NCBI GenBank assembly: GCA_028583605.1
Contig: CM053332.1
Span: forward strand, 1,721,793 to 1,785,792
From: Dastarcus helophoroides
Taxonomy: Eukaryota > Arthropoda > Insecta > Coleoptera > Bothrideridae
Length of the DNA: 64,000 nt
Reading direction: 5' to 3'
Below, one piece after another: positions 50,430 to 62,194 of this stretch (within the stretch, counting starts at the first letter, position 1; each line of letters starts with the position of its first letter). The translations under genes and the position numbers were made by a program. A model generated the notes under the pieces. It was not told the origin of the DNA. It worked only from the letters and a program-made list of their open reading frames with translations, and searched no databases.

Positions 50430-53400
50430 CTAAGCAGTATTTTTATTTTCTTTTAAATTTTATCGCGATCCTGTTTCTTCGTGAAATCTAAGAGAAAACA
50501 TGAATTTTAATAAAGGGACATTTAGTGATTTAAAATTTCAAGAAAAAGTCGAAATATTCTTGGAAAAGTCAAAGTTTAAAAAAAGACAAATCTTAAAATT
50601 AAAAAAAAAATTGAATTAGTAGAAACTCAAAAATGTCGAAGAAAAGTTCGAAATTTTTTATGGAAAGTTCAATATGTATAAAAACGAGAATTGAAATTTC
50701 TAAAATAAGACAAATTCGAAAATGCCACAATTCTACTTCGAATTTTGAAAAAAATGTATAAAAAATCACTTTTAAAAATCAACTGTAAACTTTAAGAACA
50801 TTGTCGGATTTAAAAAAAATTCGAAATCCTCCAGATGAAATTAAATTTTGAGAAAAACGGTTATTTTTTAAAATATAATGAAGCTTAAATAATTTAACTT
50901 TCGACAGAAATGTCAGCACTAAAATCAATATTAAATAATTTGTATAAAATCGAATTTTGAAAAAATTTCGATATTTCCGTAAAAAGTAGGAAATTTTGAT
51001 AAAAAAATTTAATTTAGAAAATAAATTGAACGAGAACAAGACGAAAATAAATACATTTAAAATTTTCTAAACAATTTAATTTAAACAAAAATTTACAACT
51101 TCAAAAAAAATACGAATTTTGGAAAAGAAATTTGTTGAACTTTAAAAGAGTCAAATTTTTCCAAAAAGGTACTTTGTAGGAATAAACCTAATTTTCCAAA
51201 AAAATAAGATTTCAAAATAGATGATAAAATTTTTGGGAAAATGATTTTGAAATTTGAAATAAAGTGGGAAATTAAAGATCAAAATTTAAAGAACAAGACG
51301 AAATAAAACAAAAATTAGAAAATTTAGAATTCTAAGAAAAATGGTACAAAATAATTAAGAAAAAATGATTTAAAACAACTCGAAACGAACCAAAAGTCAC
51401 ATGACAAGCCGAAATTTTATAGAAACTATTTAAGAAAAAAATAGTTTGTGAGAATTAAAATAAAATTTTCGAAAAAAATAACTTTTGGGTTAAAAACAAA
51501 ATTTGTAGAAGCATAAAACCTGAAATCTTGGAAAACAAGCCAAAATTGCAGAAATTAGGATTTAGGAAAGTTATTCTAAAAATGTTACCAAATGTATTTA
51601 TTAAATCTCTAAGCACTGACTGACAGATTACGCACAGCCTAAACAAGTAGGTCAAGGAGTATGACATTTCGGGCATGTGTTTGCCATAATACGTAGGTGA
51701 GCATCAAAATAGTATTTTTCAATGTTCACCCTTTAAAATAGTTAACATGGACATTAATAGATAGGCGATTTTTATGTAATAAATAATATATAAAATTGTA
51801 TATAAAGTTGCCCATAAGTGTTGAGGGCTGATATTATTGATCAATGTGTCTACCCAAATTTATCTAGATTTTTGCAGATGATCAGTGCATATTTTGTCAT
51901 TCTATGAATAATTTTTCAACTTAAAGCTGAAATTTCATATCTAAAATTAAAATTTCTGGACTAAAGTTGTAATGCAGCAGGGATTAAGGACAAAAAACTT
52001 AAATGTCTACAAGACTTTCTCGAAATGTTTAATTCATATTCAAAATTTTAAGAAAAAAACTTAAAAAGATTAAAAAAAAATGTTTTCGCAGGTTTTTTAT
52101 TTCTCAAAATTTTTTTAACTTGGAATTTTTTTTTAAACTTTTCATATTAAGCTTGAAAAGCGCTCCTTAATAAAATGGCAATTTTAACATAAAAATTTAT
52201 TTAAGCCTTGTATTTGCTTTGAAAAATGCATTTAAAACTTAAAAATTCGTAATTTGCAAATTTAAATTTTCCAAAAAAATTTTAAAAAATGTGTAATAGG
52301 CAAATTTTTCAAAAAGTTAAAATAACAAACAGAAGTTTCAAGGAAACGGTCAACATTATTGAAAAAAATGTCGAAGTCTTTACGAAAAGTCGAACTTTGG
52401 AAAAAAGATGAAAATTTCGAAAGAATTTCAAATTTTGAAAGTACATAACTACAAGAAAAGTTTAAATTTTGATGATCAAAGGTAGACATTTTCAAAAAAT
52501 ATGAAAAAAATTTAAAAAATTAAAAAACGCCCAATTTTGGAAAAAATAGGTTTTTAAAAACAGTGAAAATTTTCGGAAAAAAGTCAGAGTTTTCAAAAAA
52601 AAGTTTAAACTTCTAGAAATAGTATAGTAAGTTTGAACAAAAGTGAATATTGCGAAAAAGGGCAAAGGTTTTCAAAAAAAAATGTTTCAACCTAAACACA
52701 TTTTCAAGAAATAGCAAAATTTAAAAAAAAGATCGAGATTTTGGGAAAAAAAATTTGTGTCCAAATGTTTACAAGAATTCAAAATTTCAAAAAAAGGAAG
52801 TAATTTTCTAAAAAAATCAAATCCTAAAAACTACTACATTATTTTTAAAAGTCAGTTTTTAGCATAATTATATTTATAGAAAAAAAAGCAAATTAAAAAA
52901 AATAACAATTTTAAGTAAAGATGGAAATTCTATGTAAACATTTTCGAAAATTTTAGCATTTGGAACGGTCTGGTCCTTTGTTACCTTCAAAAACTAAAAT
53001 GCACAACAGAGAGATATCTCACTGAAGATGATAGCTTGGCTATCTAAACGCTTCAGAGCAACTCTTGTTGTGTTTTTAAATCCCTCTTCGTTTCATAGGA
53101 CAAGATTTGTATTTCAATTTTTAAACATTTTAGAATTTAGAAAATAAATGAAAATCCTAAAGAAACGCAAAACGGAAAAAGCCTTGCAATTAATAAAACA
53201 AGTAAACATTTTAAAAGAGTGCAAACTAACAAAATAAGAAAATTTGAATTTCGCAGTTTTTAAAATATAAAGACGAAATGCTTAAAAAAATTCGAATTAT
53301 ATTTGGGAATTGTTAATAAAAAATTAAAGGCAGACTTTTGACAAAAGTCATCATATTTTCAAAGTCTAAAATTTGAAAAAAAATCGAATTTAAAAAAGAA

Positions 53401-53980
53401 CCAAAAACTCGAAAGAGTTGATATTTGCAAGCGTTATAATTTAAAAAAAATTCAAATGTTCAACAAGAATTGAAATGTTTTGAAAAAATTAAAGTTAAAA
53501 ACAGTCAGATTTGTAAAAAAAATTAAACTTCAAGTCAAAATATCAGAAGAGGTCAACATTTACCAAAATAAAGACAAACATTTGAAAAAAAAATCGAAAT
53601 TTTGGAAAAACATCAAAACTTCGTATATAAATTCAAAATAATCAAAAAAAAATTTGGAATAATGAAAAGAAAATTTTTAAAAAAATTTAAATATACGAAA
53701 AATAAAATGGACAAGAACAAAGATTATACAAAAAATTCGAACAAATCACAATATATCAAATATTACAGAATTTTGAAGAAAAAAATCAAAATTTTGAACA
53801 GTTAAACTTCTCAAAATCCGATCAAAACTTCGAGAAGGAAATCAAATTGTGGAAGTCGAACAAGAAAAGATCCACTTTGTGAAAAAAGTGGATATTTTAA
53901 AATGTCAAAATGAATCAAAATATTCAACAAAAATTGAATTCTTCAGAATAAATCGAAATTTTCTAAAATGTGACCCAAGA
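50430..53980. repeat. Quasi-repetitive AT-rich domain 4 (A-rich strand)
   Basis: About 3.5 kb, mostly A-rich on the upper strand, with recurring GAAAAAAGTCGAAATTTT-like words. A normal-looking interval at 51600-51900 and a Penelope-family fragment at 53010-53124 interrupt it. No genes. A (CTA)n-like run lies just before it at about 50087-50101. Confidence 0.6.
53010..53124 (+). repeat. Penelope-like arm fragment
   Basis: It matches the arm at 22700-22826: CTGAAGATGATAGCTTGGC, then CTATCTAAACGCTTCAGAGC, CTTGTTGTGTTTTTAAATC and GGACAAG.TTTGTATTT. The hairpin stem differs by paired changes relative to the arms at 22 kb. Confidence 0.65.
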
Positions 53981-54132
53981 ATCGCTTTTCTTTTTTCATG
54001 TAGGCGAAGGCGCGGGTATCAGCTGGTGCTAGCATAAAGATTTAAAATTTTTCAAAATACTTTTACTTAGCTTATACGAATTTTATTGCAATATTTAGCA
54101 TAGTCTTACCATATTGCTAAGGTATCGATTTA

Positions 54133-55378
54133 CGAGGGCAAATCAAATATGAATTGGAATTTCTATCGTGTCGCCATGAGGGCGTCGAGAGTGTGCGCAT
54201 ACTCTTAGACATGTTAGGTGGATATATCATGTAACTTCCTACGCTCAAAAGAATTCCGTTCCCGCCGTTCGTCAATTGTAAATACAATGCGTGAGCAAGA
54301 GGTTCATCCACACGTTACACAGCGCATTATTATTGAATTTCTTGCCACTGAATGTGTTAAGCCTGCCAAAATTCTTCGTAGCGCAGAAGCACAGTTTGGG
54401 CATACTTGTTTGAAGAAAACTCAAGTGTATAAATGGCACAACAAATTTTTGGAAGGACGAACCCAAGTTGAAATTAAACCCCACGCTCAACAGCTTTTGG
54501 GAGGTGATCGCCGTATAATTGCTGGTGAGATTGGAGCTTAGATAGGGATAAGCTTTGGGATTGCTTAATTCATCATTACAGATGAGCTGCGGTTCCGAAA
54601 AATTTCTGCCACACGGGTACTTTGTCTTTTGATTAAAGAACAGAAACAACAACGTCTGTAGATTTGTCAGAGCCATCTTGGACCTTTTCAACGTGAAGGT
54701 GATATTTTTTTGCAACGTATCGTCTGATGAGACTTGGGTCCACCATTACCTCCCTGAATCTAAACAAGCAAGCATGGATTGGAGAAGAAAGAGGGAAGGT
54801 GCACCCGTCAAGGCAAAAACTCACCGCTCAGCTGGAAGGGTTCTTGCGACAGTGTTTTTAAATTTTAAAGAAGTTATGCACGTCGATTTTCTGCATAAAC
54901 GTCGTAAGGTTAATGCTGCCTACTACTGCCAGCTATTGAATGAAGTAATGAAGTCAAACAGGCATATCGGCGGAAGAAGCGCGAATTTTCGGCCAGGAAT
55001 AAGATTCTGCTTTACCACAATGCCCGCCCCTACTTAGCCAATCTGTTCACATCAAAAATGAGAGGAAATGTATTGGGCAACATTAAAACACCCCCCTTAT
55101 ATTCTCGACTTATCACCTTGCGATTACCATATGTTTGGGCTACTGAAAGAAGCTCTAGGAGGTGAGCGATTTTATGATGATGCTGCTGTTGAGACTTTTG
55201 TGCACAATTGGCTGCAAATACGCCTTCCTTTAAAAAACTTCCAATTCGTTATTCGTTGGAAAAAACGCACAAAAAATTCAGAAGATTATGTAGAAAAATG
55301 GTTAATAACTTTCATGTGTGTATCTTGTAGCAATGAATTTTTGAAAGGAAATTCCGGTTCATATGTGATTTACCCTTG
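54133..55378 (+). mobile_element. mariner-family transposon
   Basis: About 1.25 kb with terminal inverted repeats of about 30 bp. The left reads CGAGGGCAAATCAAATATGA and the right, reverse-complemented, CAAGGGTAAATCACATATGA. TA precedes the left end; the right flank reads AA, so the TA duplication is decayed on one side. It encloses a broken transposase. Confidence 0.82.
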
Positions 55379-55379
55379 A
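54218..55379 (+). pseudogene. mariner transposase, frameshifted
   Basis: The N-terminal DNA-binding half with paired helix-turn-helix segments (KPAKILRSAEAQFG, TQVYKWHNKFLEGR) reads at 54280-54460. The catalytic domain starts with SSDETWVHHYLPESKQ (first Asp, about 54720-54765) and continues RSAGRVLATVF. The second catalytic block reads YHNARPY (about 55010-55035) where active copies have an Asp after the His, so this Asp has been lost. The third block, HPPYILDLSPCDYHMFGLLK (55085-55145), keeps its Asp. At least two frame changes or stops separate the parts. A D,D34D mariner of about 345 residues would be expected. This copy is dead. Confidence 0.85.
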
Positions 55380-56698
55380 AATCTCAACGAAGATGAATTC
55401 GATGCTTCTTTTTTTAACTAACTAATTAGATTAGTAATGCGCTTGGTGATGCCAGTCTTGCTGGCGAAATACCCCTAATTGTACATTAAATGCTTGGGTG
55501 GTAAAGGAATAAAATGTTGGGTAAATACCTTCACTGTACTTAAAGTAGTTCTTGCCCTATTGACATCCTCTTTATCATTTCTGTTTTAGGAACATTTCGA
55601 CATAAATCTCTGAATGTGCCCTAATATAAAGTGAAGCTTTCCATTTGACTACTGCTTTAATTATGGGAGTTCTCCTCCGTGTTCAATTTATTTTGTTACC
55701 ATCACTAGGAAATTTCTCTTCTAATCCCTACACGCTTGTCTTAAGGCGGGGGTCTGGTAAATCGAATTGTACGATTTTGGTCTTGGATTTAAATGTCCCG
55801 TTAAGGGGGGTAAGGAGACTGGAGACGGAAGGGGTCTCGGAGGGGAATTGGCTAAGAAGTTCGTTCAACATCGTCCGAATGCAAATTCTCAATCATTGAT
55901 AAATTCGCAACTGTTGCTGATTTATCGTTTTTGTGATATTCGATCCAATCAGACTCTCGGAGCCAACTTGCTTGTTATCTTGCCGACAGCAGTTGGTTTA
56001 TTTAGTATAGTATTCATATTTGTGGTAAACCTATGTTTAGAACAATGGAGCCACTTGTGAATAGAAAATTATATCTTTCAAGTCGACGACGTTCAGTAAA
56101 AAAGAGAAAAAATAACTTTCTGAAAAGGTAAAAAATATTGCACCTAATGTATACCAATTTCATATAAAAATAAACAATGTGAGCTGCTTTGAGTCGAAAG
56201 TTAGAGCTAAATATCCGTATACAAGTTATTGTTTTCAATATTTCAAAAATCTAGAAACAAAATAATTTTTCACATACCTAGATTATTATTAATCTGATTC
56301 TCTGAATATGTTGTTTTCTTTCTGCTGTAATTTCGGTTTTATTGATTACTCAGGAAAAGGGAATACACACAATCTATTCGCCATTAATTGTATTTTTTGC
56401 AGGTACCAAAATTTTTGCTAGCACCATTATGGCACTATCTAACAAAATGAAGTTTTGACACAAAAACCATTTTTCTTAACTGTATTAAATGATAAAAGAA
56501 TTTTTTGACTCGATTTGATTTTTTGTAGCGTTAATGTGGTTGGTTGGGATTAATTAAAATGAATCATCATAGCCCTTTAGATTTAAAAATAAAATAGATC
56601 CAAACAATGTGTCAATACTTTAAAAATCATTTATTTTTATGTTCATTGTATTCGGAAAAAAGTGCAGATTCCAAAAATGTAATGATATTTAAAAATCA
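55380..56698. other. Intergenic sequence, nothing recognised
   Basis: There is a locally more GC-balanced stretch at 55640-56050, where overlapping 84- and 97-codon frames run, but neither shows a family motif. I do not call a gene. Confidence 0.35.
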
Positions 56699-56706
56699 AA
56701 GTTGGT

Positions 56707-57718
56707 CAATGGCGTAGCATGGATTTTTACCTCTCGGGGCCAACCTGAAATTGGCCCCCTCACTAGTTTCACAATTTTGAAATTAAATTCTAAAATTTCC
56801 AGAAATAACTTAAATATTTCAGATTTAATTTAATTCAAGCCTACAGTTTTTGGTCTTTTTTAACTTTCTACTTAAAATTGGAGATCCAAAATTTTGACTT
56901 TTTTTCAAAATGAGTTTTCAACTTTGAAATTTGAAATCTCAAAATAATAGAAAGAAACGAAATTAAAATTTTAAAATCGAATTTTGAAGAAAGATATATA
57001 AAATGTCTAATTCAGTGTCAACAATTTGAAAAGAAATAAAAATGTTTATTTTCCATTAAAGAAACTTCAAATTTTAAAAATAAAGCTAAAAATCGGAAAT
57101 TGCCAGTTTACATTTCCCAATTATTAAAAATTTAAAATCAAAATTTCGAAATTTATTTAGAAATTTGGACTTTTAAAAAACATTTCAATTATTTTCTCGC
57201 AATTTTAAATTTATTCTGAAAGGTTCCATTTTTCCTTCAAATTTATAAAAATAAATTATTAAGGATTAAATAGCAACAAAAAATTTAAAATTTATAAAGC
57301 AGAATTTTAAAATTTGTAAAAAAAATTATTGAAATTTTGAAAAACGTCATTAAGTAGAGTCAAATTACGCATAATTTTTGTGTAGTTGTTTTTTCAAAAT
57401 TTTTACTCTTTCTGTAATTTTAAGAGTACCTACAACAAAAAATTCAAATCTACATTGAATATTTTGAGAAAAATCGAAAAATTGAGAAAGATTTCTAATT
57501 TTATAAATTAAAATTACTTGAATTTTCAACTTGTCCGTCAAACTTCTATTTAAAGTTTAAACTTGCGAAAGAATGTTAATTGATAACATAACAACAAGAA
57601 TCAAAGAGAAGAAAACTTAACTAAATAAAATCTGGATTTTAAAGTTGAAGTTGTTAAATTAAATATAAAAAAATTGACACCCCATATATGTGAAGCCCCC
57701 CCTCACGCTACGTCCAGG
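56707..57718. mobile_element. 1.0-kb non-autonomous hAT element with perfect 8-bp TSD
   Basis: The left end CAATGGCGTAGCATG and right end (reverse-complemented) CCTGGACGTAGCGTG share the CGTAGC core typical of hAT termini. AAGTTGGT is duplicated at 56699-56706 and 57719-57726. G/C-rich subterminal stretches (GGGGCCAACC, GGCCCCCTCAC; AGCCCCCCCTCAC) lie at both ends. The interior (56780-57650) is the same quasi-repetitive AT-rich texture seen elsewhere. No transposase. Confidence 0.8.
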
Positions 57719-58084
57719 AAGTTGGTATCATTTTTGAGAAACTGACAGCAATAGAGATATCATTTACAAATATTGAGTGCGGCAATATTGAATATTTATC
57801 TTCATAAATAAAGAATAAAATATAGGGTGTCTGTAACACCCGATATAATTCATTTGTTTGGCCTAAATGGTGTTTGATGTTTATTTCATAAATCAAATTG
57901 ATAAAAGCTCTGTAGAAAATGTTTCTCAGTTAACTTATCACGATGGCAATGAAAGGTAAAAAAATCTTTTTAAAACTCAAAAGTCAAAAATATTTAAATT
58001 TAGTAAAACAAGCAGTAAAATAAGGCATATTTTAGTAACTTGGACAGAGATCAGAAACACAAATTTGAAGGAAGTTCAAAAGAT

Positions 58085-60747
58085 ATGGACATTTTAAATC
58101 AATCGGACTGTTCTCTGTTATCAATGACTTCCGTTGATGGGTACATATTAAAATATACAATATTATAGATGTCATACAAACAATTTTTATTGCAGTAGCG
58201 ACTCAGATGTTTCTGATATTGAAATGCCATATCTTACAGAATTGCAAGGTTCCATGTCTGAAGATAAAGTTGAAGGATCTCGAATTTTTAATATAAAATT
58301 ACTCATAGCAAAATTGCAAAAATTTGGACAACATTCAACTAGTTTCAGCTGCAACTCTTCTAACATGGAGTTCATTACGGAAAAAAGAAGCGGGTTTTAT
58401 TCTGAGTTGCATTTTAAATGCAATATGTGCAATAGTGTGGAAGTCATTAAGTCGCAGTCAGAAAATGACAATAATATGGACATTAATAGAGCAGCTGTAT
58501 GTTTTAATTGCAATATTATGTGCCTATTAAAGAGTAACTATTTTAGGTTTTTGGTAATTTAAGTACAGGTCAAAGTTTTTCACAAATGGAAGAACGGTGT
58601 GCAATAATGAATATGCCAAATATGAGTAGGCAAACTTACTTTAAATTGCTGTCAGATTTGTGCAACCACATTAAACAAACAGCCACTGATGAAATGGAAA
58701 ATGCCATTTCTGATGAAATTAAATTAGCTAAAAGTAGAGGGGAAGTAAATAAAAACGGTATTCCTCAATTGACAGTCATTGTCGATGGTTCTTGGGCCAG
58801 AAGGTCTTATAGGAGCAATTATAGTTCATTGTCTGGAGTCGTAAGTCGAATGTTAGATTTTTTATTAAAATAAATAAGGACCAATTTTTAGGCTTGTATC
58901 ATTGGTTTCTATACGGGAAAAATATTATATATAGGAATCAGAAATGCATTTTGCATAATATGCACTAGAGCTGAAAATAAAAATATCACGGCCCCAAACC
59001 ATATTTGCTATAAAAACTGGTCAGGTTCTGCTAATGCAATGGAAGCCGATATAATTGCAGATGGCTTCAAACAAAGTTTACCAATGCATAATGTATATGT
59101 ACACTCGAATAATAGGTGCATATTAGTTTATTAATTTTATACTATTCATAAATTATTATTCGATAATCTTCGATACTGAAACTTAATTATTCTTGTTTTA
59201 TGTTATTTATACAAGTGCAAATTTTTCTAATACTGTTTATCTCAGGAGATGGAGACAGCAGTGTTCAGAACCGATTGCGAAAAATACGCCCATATGGTAT
59301 TGACACAACAATAGAAAAAATTGAATGTGCAAATCATATCTGCAAAAATTTTAATATTCAACTAAAAGAATTATCCAGCTAAAAGAAAACTTCTAGGGGA
59401 ATTATTCCAAATATAATTTTTCAAGTTTTTAAAAACAATTTAACCAGAATAAAAGTTGCTGTAAGTTCTGCTATAAAGAAGAGAGCCAATGAAGATATTT
59501 CTCATAGCGAAAAAGTTAAAGCCCTTACAACAGATCTTAAGAATTTGCCACACCACATATTTGGTAACCATCAGAACTGCCATAACACAAGCACACGATG
59601 CGAAGAACATGAACAGGATATAAATTATATAGAAGATCTAAAAATATGTGGACTGTGGGAAGACTTTAATAATTTAATAAATGGCAAATTAATTAATCAC
59701 GTAAACAGTCTAGTATATAATGTTAATAATAATCATGCAGAAAGGTATAATTCCATAATCGCAAAATTTATTGGTGGCAAGCGTTGCAATTTCATCCGAA
59801 GAAATTCCTATGAAGCCAAATGTGGGGCAGCAGCAGTTTCATTTAATAATAAATCTAAATTTATTAGCAACATCAACAAATCCATAACCAATAGAAGTCC
59901 TGGGAAATATGCTAAAAAGTTTGAAACAAAAATGTCGAAAAGCCGTGCAAATGTTTCATGCAAGAAATCATTAAGATATACAAAGAAAATAAAATCAACG
60001 GGTCCAGATTTTCAATACCGGATTAAAGAAATAATAAATGATTTAGACAAAGAATTCCTATGATGCATGAAAAAAACGAGTTCCTAAACAATCTAAAAGA
60101 ATCTTCTGTTAATTTAAATCTTATGACACTTTGGCAGAAAAATAATATTAAATGGTTTAGTGAGAGGCGAAAGAGAATAACTGCTTCAAAATTTGGCAGA
60201 ATATGTAAAATAAATAAAGGTCTTAAGGCAAATATAGTAAAAGATATTTTATATTCTTCATTTTCGGGCAATGAGTCTACAAGATGGGGACAAGACTATG
60301 AGAACATTGCGTTACAGGAAGTTGCTGCAAAAATGAAACTTGATATAAAAGAATGCGATCTCTGCTCATAAAGATTATTTTTTCTTAGGAGCATCTCCAG
60401 ACGGAATAATGAAGGATGGTGGAATAATTGAAATTAAATGTCCATTTGTAGCCAAAAATGTAACTCCATTAGAAGCTGTACAGCAAAAATTAATTAACCT
60501 TTGCAAAATTGGCCCAAATGGACAATTAATTCTAAAAGAGACCCATGACTATTATTATATATGTATATTTGCCATTTGGACAACAAAAGGTATGTCTACA
60601 GAAATTACAATAAGAAATAGGGATTTCTGGAATTTAAATATGATGCCCAAATTGGAAAGCTTCTATTTCGAACATTTGCTTCCGGAAATAGTTGACTCTC
60701 GCGTTTCCAGGAATTTGCCAATTAGAGGGTCAAAGGAAGATGAGTAA
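58085..60747 (+). pseudogene. Mutator-like transposase fused to YqaJ nuclease, multi-exon, frameshifted
   Basis: Model: ATG at 58085, exons 58085-58140, 58196-58496, 58547-58840 and 58892 to about 59115, then 59246-60747. The first three introns are 50-55 bp with good GT/AG sites and phases that join cleanly; the fourth (about 130 bp) is uncertain. The N-terminus is acidic. Middle motifs: HFKCNMC, DINRAAVFG, TGQSFSQMEERCAIMNMP; then TVIVDGSWARRSY (first catalytic Asp), GFYTGKILYIGIRN, CYKNWSGSANAMEADII, GDGDSSVQNRL (second Asp), IECANHICKNF, and NNNHAERYNSIIAKFIGGKR (Glu). This is the insect Mutator-like transposase family with DDE order. Defects: an in-frame stop at 59380-59382 and frame changes near 60060 and 60360. 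It may be a domesticated or recently active transposase now decayed, or the assembly may hold errors. Confidence 0.75.
60075..60747 (+). pseudogene. YqaJ-type PD-(D/E)XK nuclease domain at the C-terminus
   Basis: The segment reads IKWFSERRKRITASKFGRIC (the W..R..R.TAS.FG signature), then TRWGQDYENIALQEV (acidic catalytic E). A one-base frame change near 60360 leads into FFLGASPDGIM and IIEIKCPF (the D and E-x-K catalytic residues), ending at TAA 60745-60747. YqaJ domains are lambda-exonuclease-like. This fusion downstream of a Mutator-like transposase occurs in arthropod transposable elements. All catalytic residues are present, but the frame is broken. Confidence 0.78.
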
Positions 60748-60832
60748 TGATTTTGATTAGAAATTACTATATTAATCGAAAAAATCTTCCGCGCCCAAGG
60801 TCAATAAAAGATACATATATTTGCTTTTGGAA

Positions 60833-61140
60833 TTAGACCGAATCAAGGAATTACAAAAGTGTTTGACATTTCAAATGCCATCGTAAGGCGCTTCCTTAGG
60901 AACAGGAAAAAAAAATCAATTTGAACCCTTCAAAGAGAGAAAGTCTTCCAAGTAAAAGTGATACAAAAAAGTATATGAACAGCACAGAACAGCTCAGTAT
61001 AACACTCAGCATTTCAATTATACCAGAGGCGAAATCTATCTACAGAGACTGTGGCATAAAAATCTAAAATTTTAAAGAGAATAGCACGGTAACTCACTGT
61101 GATATGAATCATTCCAGAAGTGAAACTCATATGACGTGAA
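60833..61140 (+). repeat. Third copy of the 408-bp hammerhead-like family
   Basis: It is a diverged match to 15800-16090: GGAATTAGACCGAATCAAGGA, AAAGTGTTTGACATTTCAAA, CCATCGTAAGG, then AGCACGGTAACTCACTGTG and CCAGARGYGAAA. It begins 86 bp after the transposase stop codon. Confidence 0.55.
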
Positions 61141-61654
61141 AAGGAGCAATTTTATACACTTTTCACCTGAGGGTCACACGTAAAAATTTATTTTCCAGGA
61201 TCTGATTTCCAGATAAAGGGGACGAGATATCACTCGATGTTGTTGATATCATTCAGAAACTTCTAGATTTCAATGGATCCGCCTAATATAATCCTGGTAC
61301 AGTAATGGGTACTATTTAGAAACTGAAATATGAAGAGACTAATACTGATTGTAAGTACTGGACAAAAAGGAGCAAAGTAGTTTGAGCAAGAGCGTACAGT
61401 TTGACTAAACTAGAAGATTCTCATCCGCATCTACAAATTTCTAACTCTAACCAAGTTTATGAGTATCTATGTTAACTGAAAATAAATTTTACTTTCAACT
61501 AACTACTCAAATTGTTTTTATAAAATTTTTATTTACTATTTTTTCCATAAATGCAGCTGAATTATCAGTTTCCAGTGTAATACTTTTATTAGGTATCGCT
61601 AAAGGTTTAGGGTAAAGTTTAACAGGGTAGTTTTGACATTTAAAATCATAACAA

Positions 61655-62140
61655 CTTTTGTATAAAAATGACCTTAGTAAAATGGTCATTTACGGTAAGG
61701 TAACCCTTAGGAGTATATTTAAAAATACGTATCAGATAATCTGGTTTATTTAAAAACTTTTATCTCTCTTGTTTGCTTTAAAACTAATCTCGTATTAATA
61801 AAAAAAATAAATTTGTTATCGCTTAAATTACAACTTATACCTTGGTAACCATAAATATTTACGTAGGGGCTATCAAACAATATCTTTGGGGATACTTTTT
61901 TCAACCTCCTTCAAGGAGCAGAAAATTTCAAAAAATTGTTGAGAAATTCCATATGCATTAGTAGAAAGTTTTAGGAAAATTGGACTATTGTACTCTTTTT
62001 GGTTTTAATATTTTTTTTGGAAGCTTTAAAGGGATGAACATACTAAGGTCATTTTATGCAAAACGTGTTCTTTTTAGCTAAAGATTCATCAGAATCATTT
62101 ATGCCACTTCTTCTGAAAACAACCTAACTACCAACTACTA
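61655..62140. repeat. Foldback-like repeat, partner of 16397-16720
   Basis: AAAATGACCTTAGTAAAATGGTCAT at the left pairs with GATGAACATACTAAGGTCATTTTATG at the right. The right part, reverse-complemented, matches 16397-16720. Confidence 0.55.
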
Positions 62141-62194
62141 CATATTCACGAGCTGCAAACATTTATAAACAATTTTACTCCTTCAAACAAATGT

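Noticed and set aside
53602..54037. Lys/Asn-rich open frames in the A-rich domain
   Set aside because: Composition-driven translation of the quasi-repeat; no initiation context or motif.
55645..56060. Two overlapping open frames in a GC-balanced stretch
   Set aside because: No recognisable domain and mutually overlapping frames; insufficient support.
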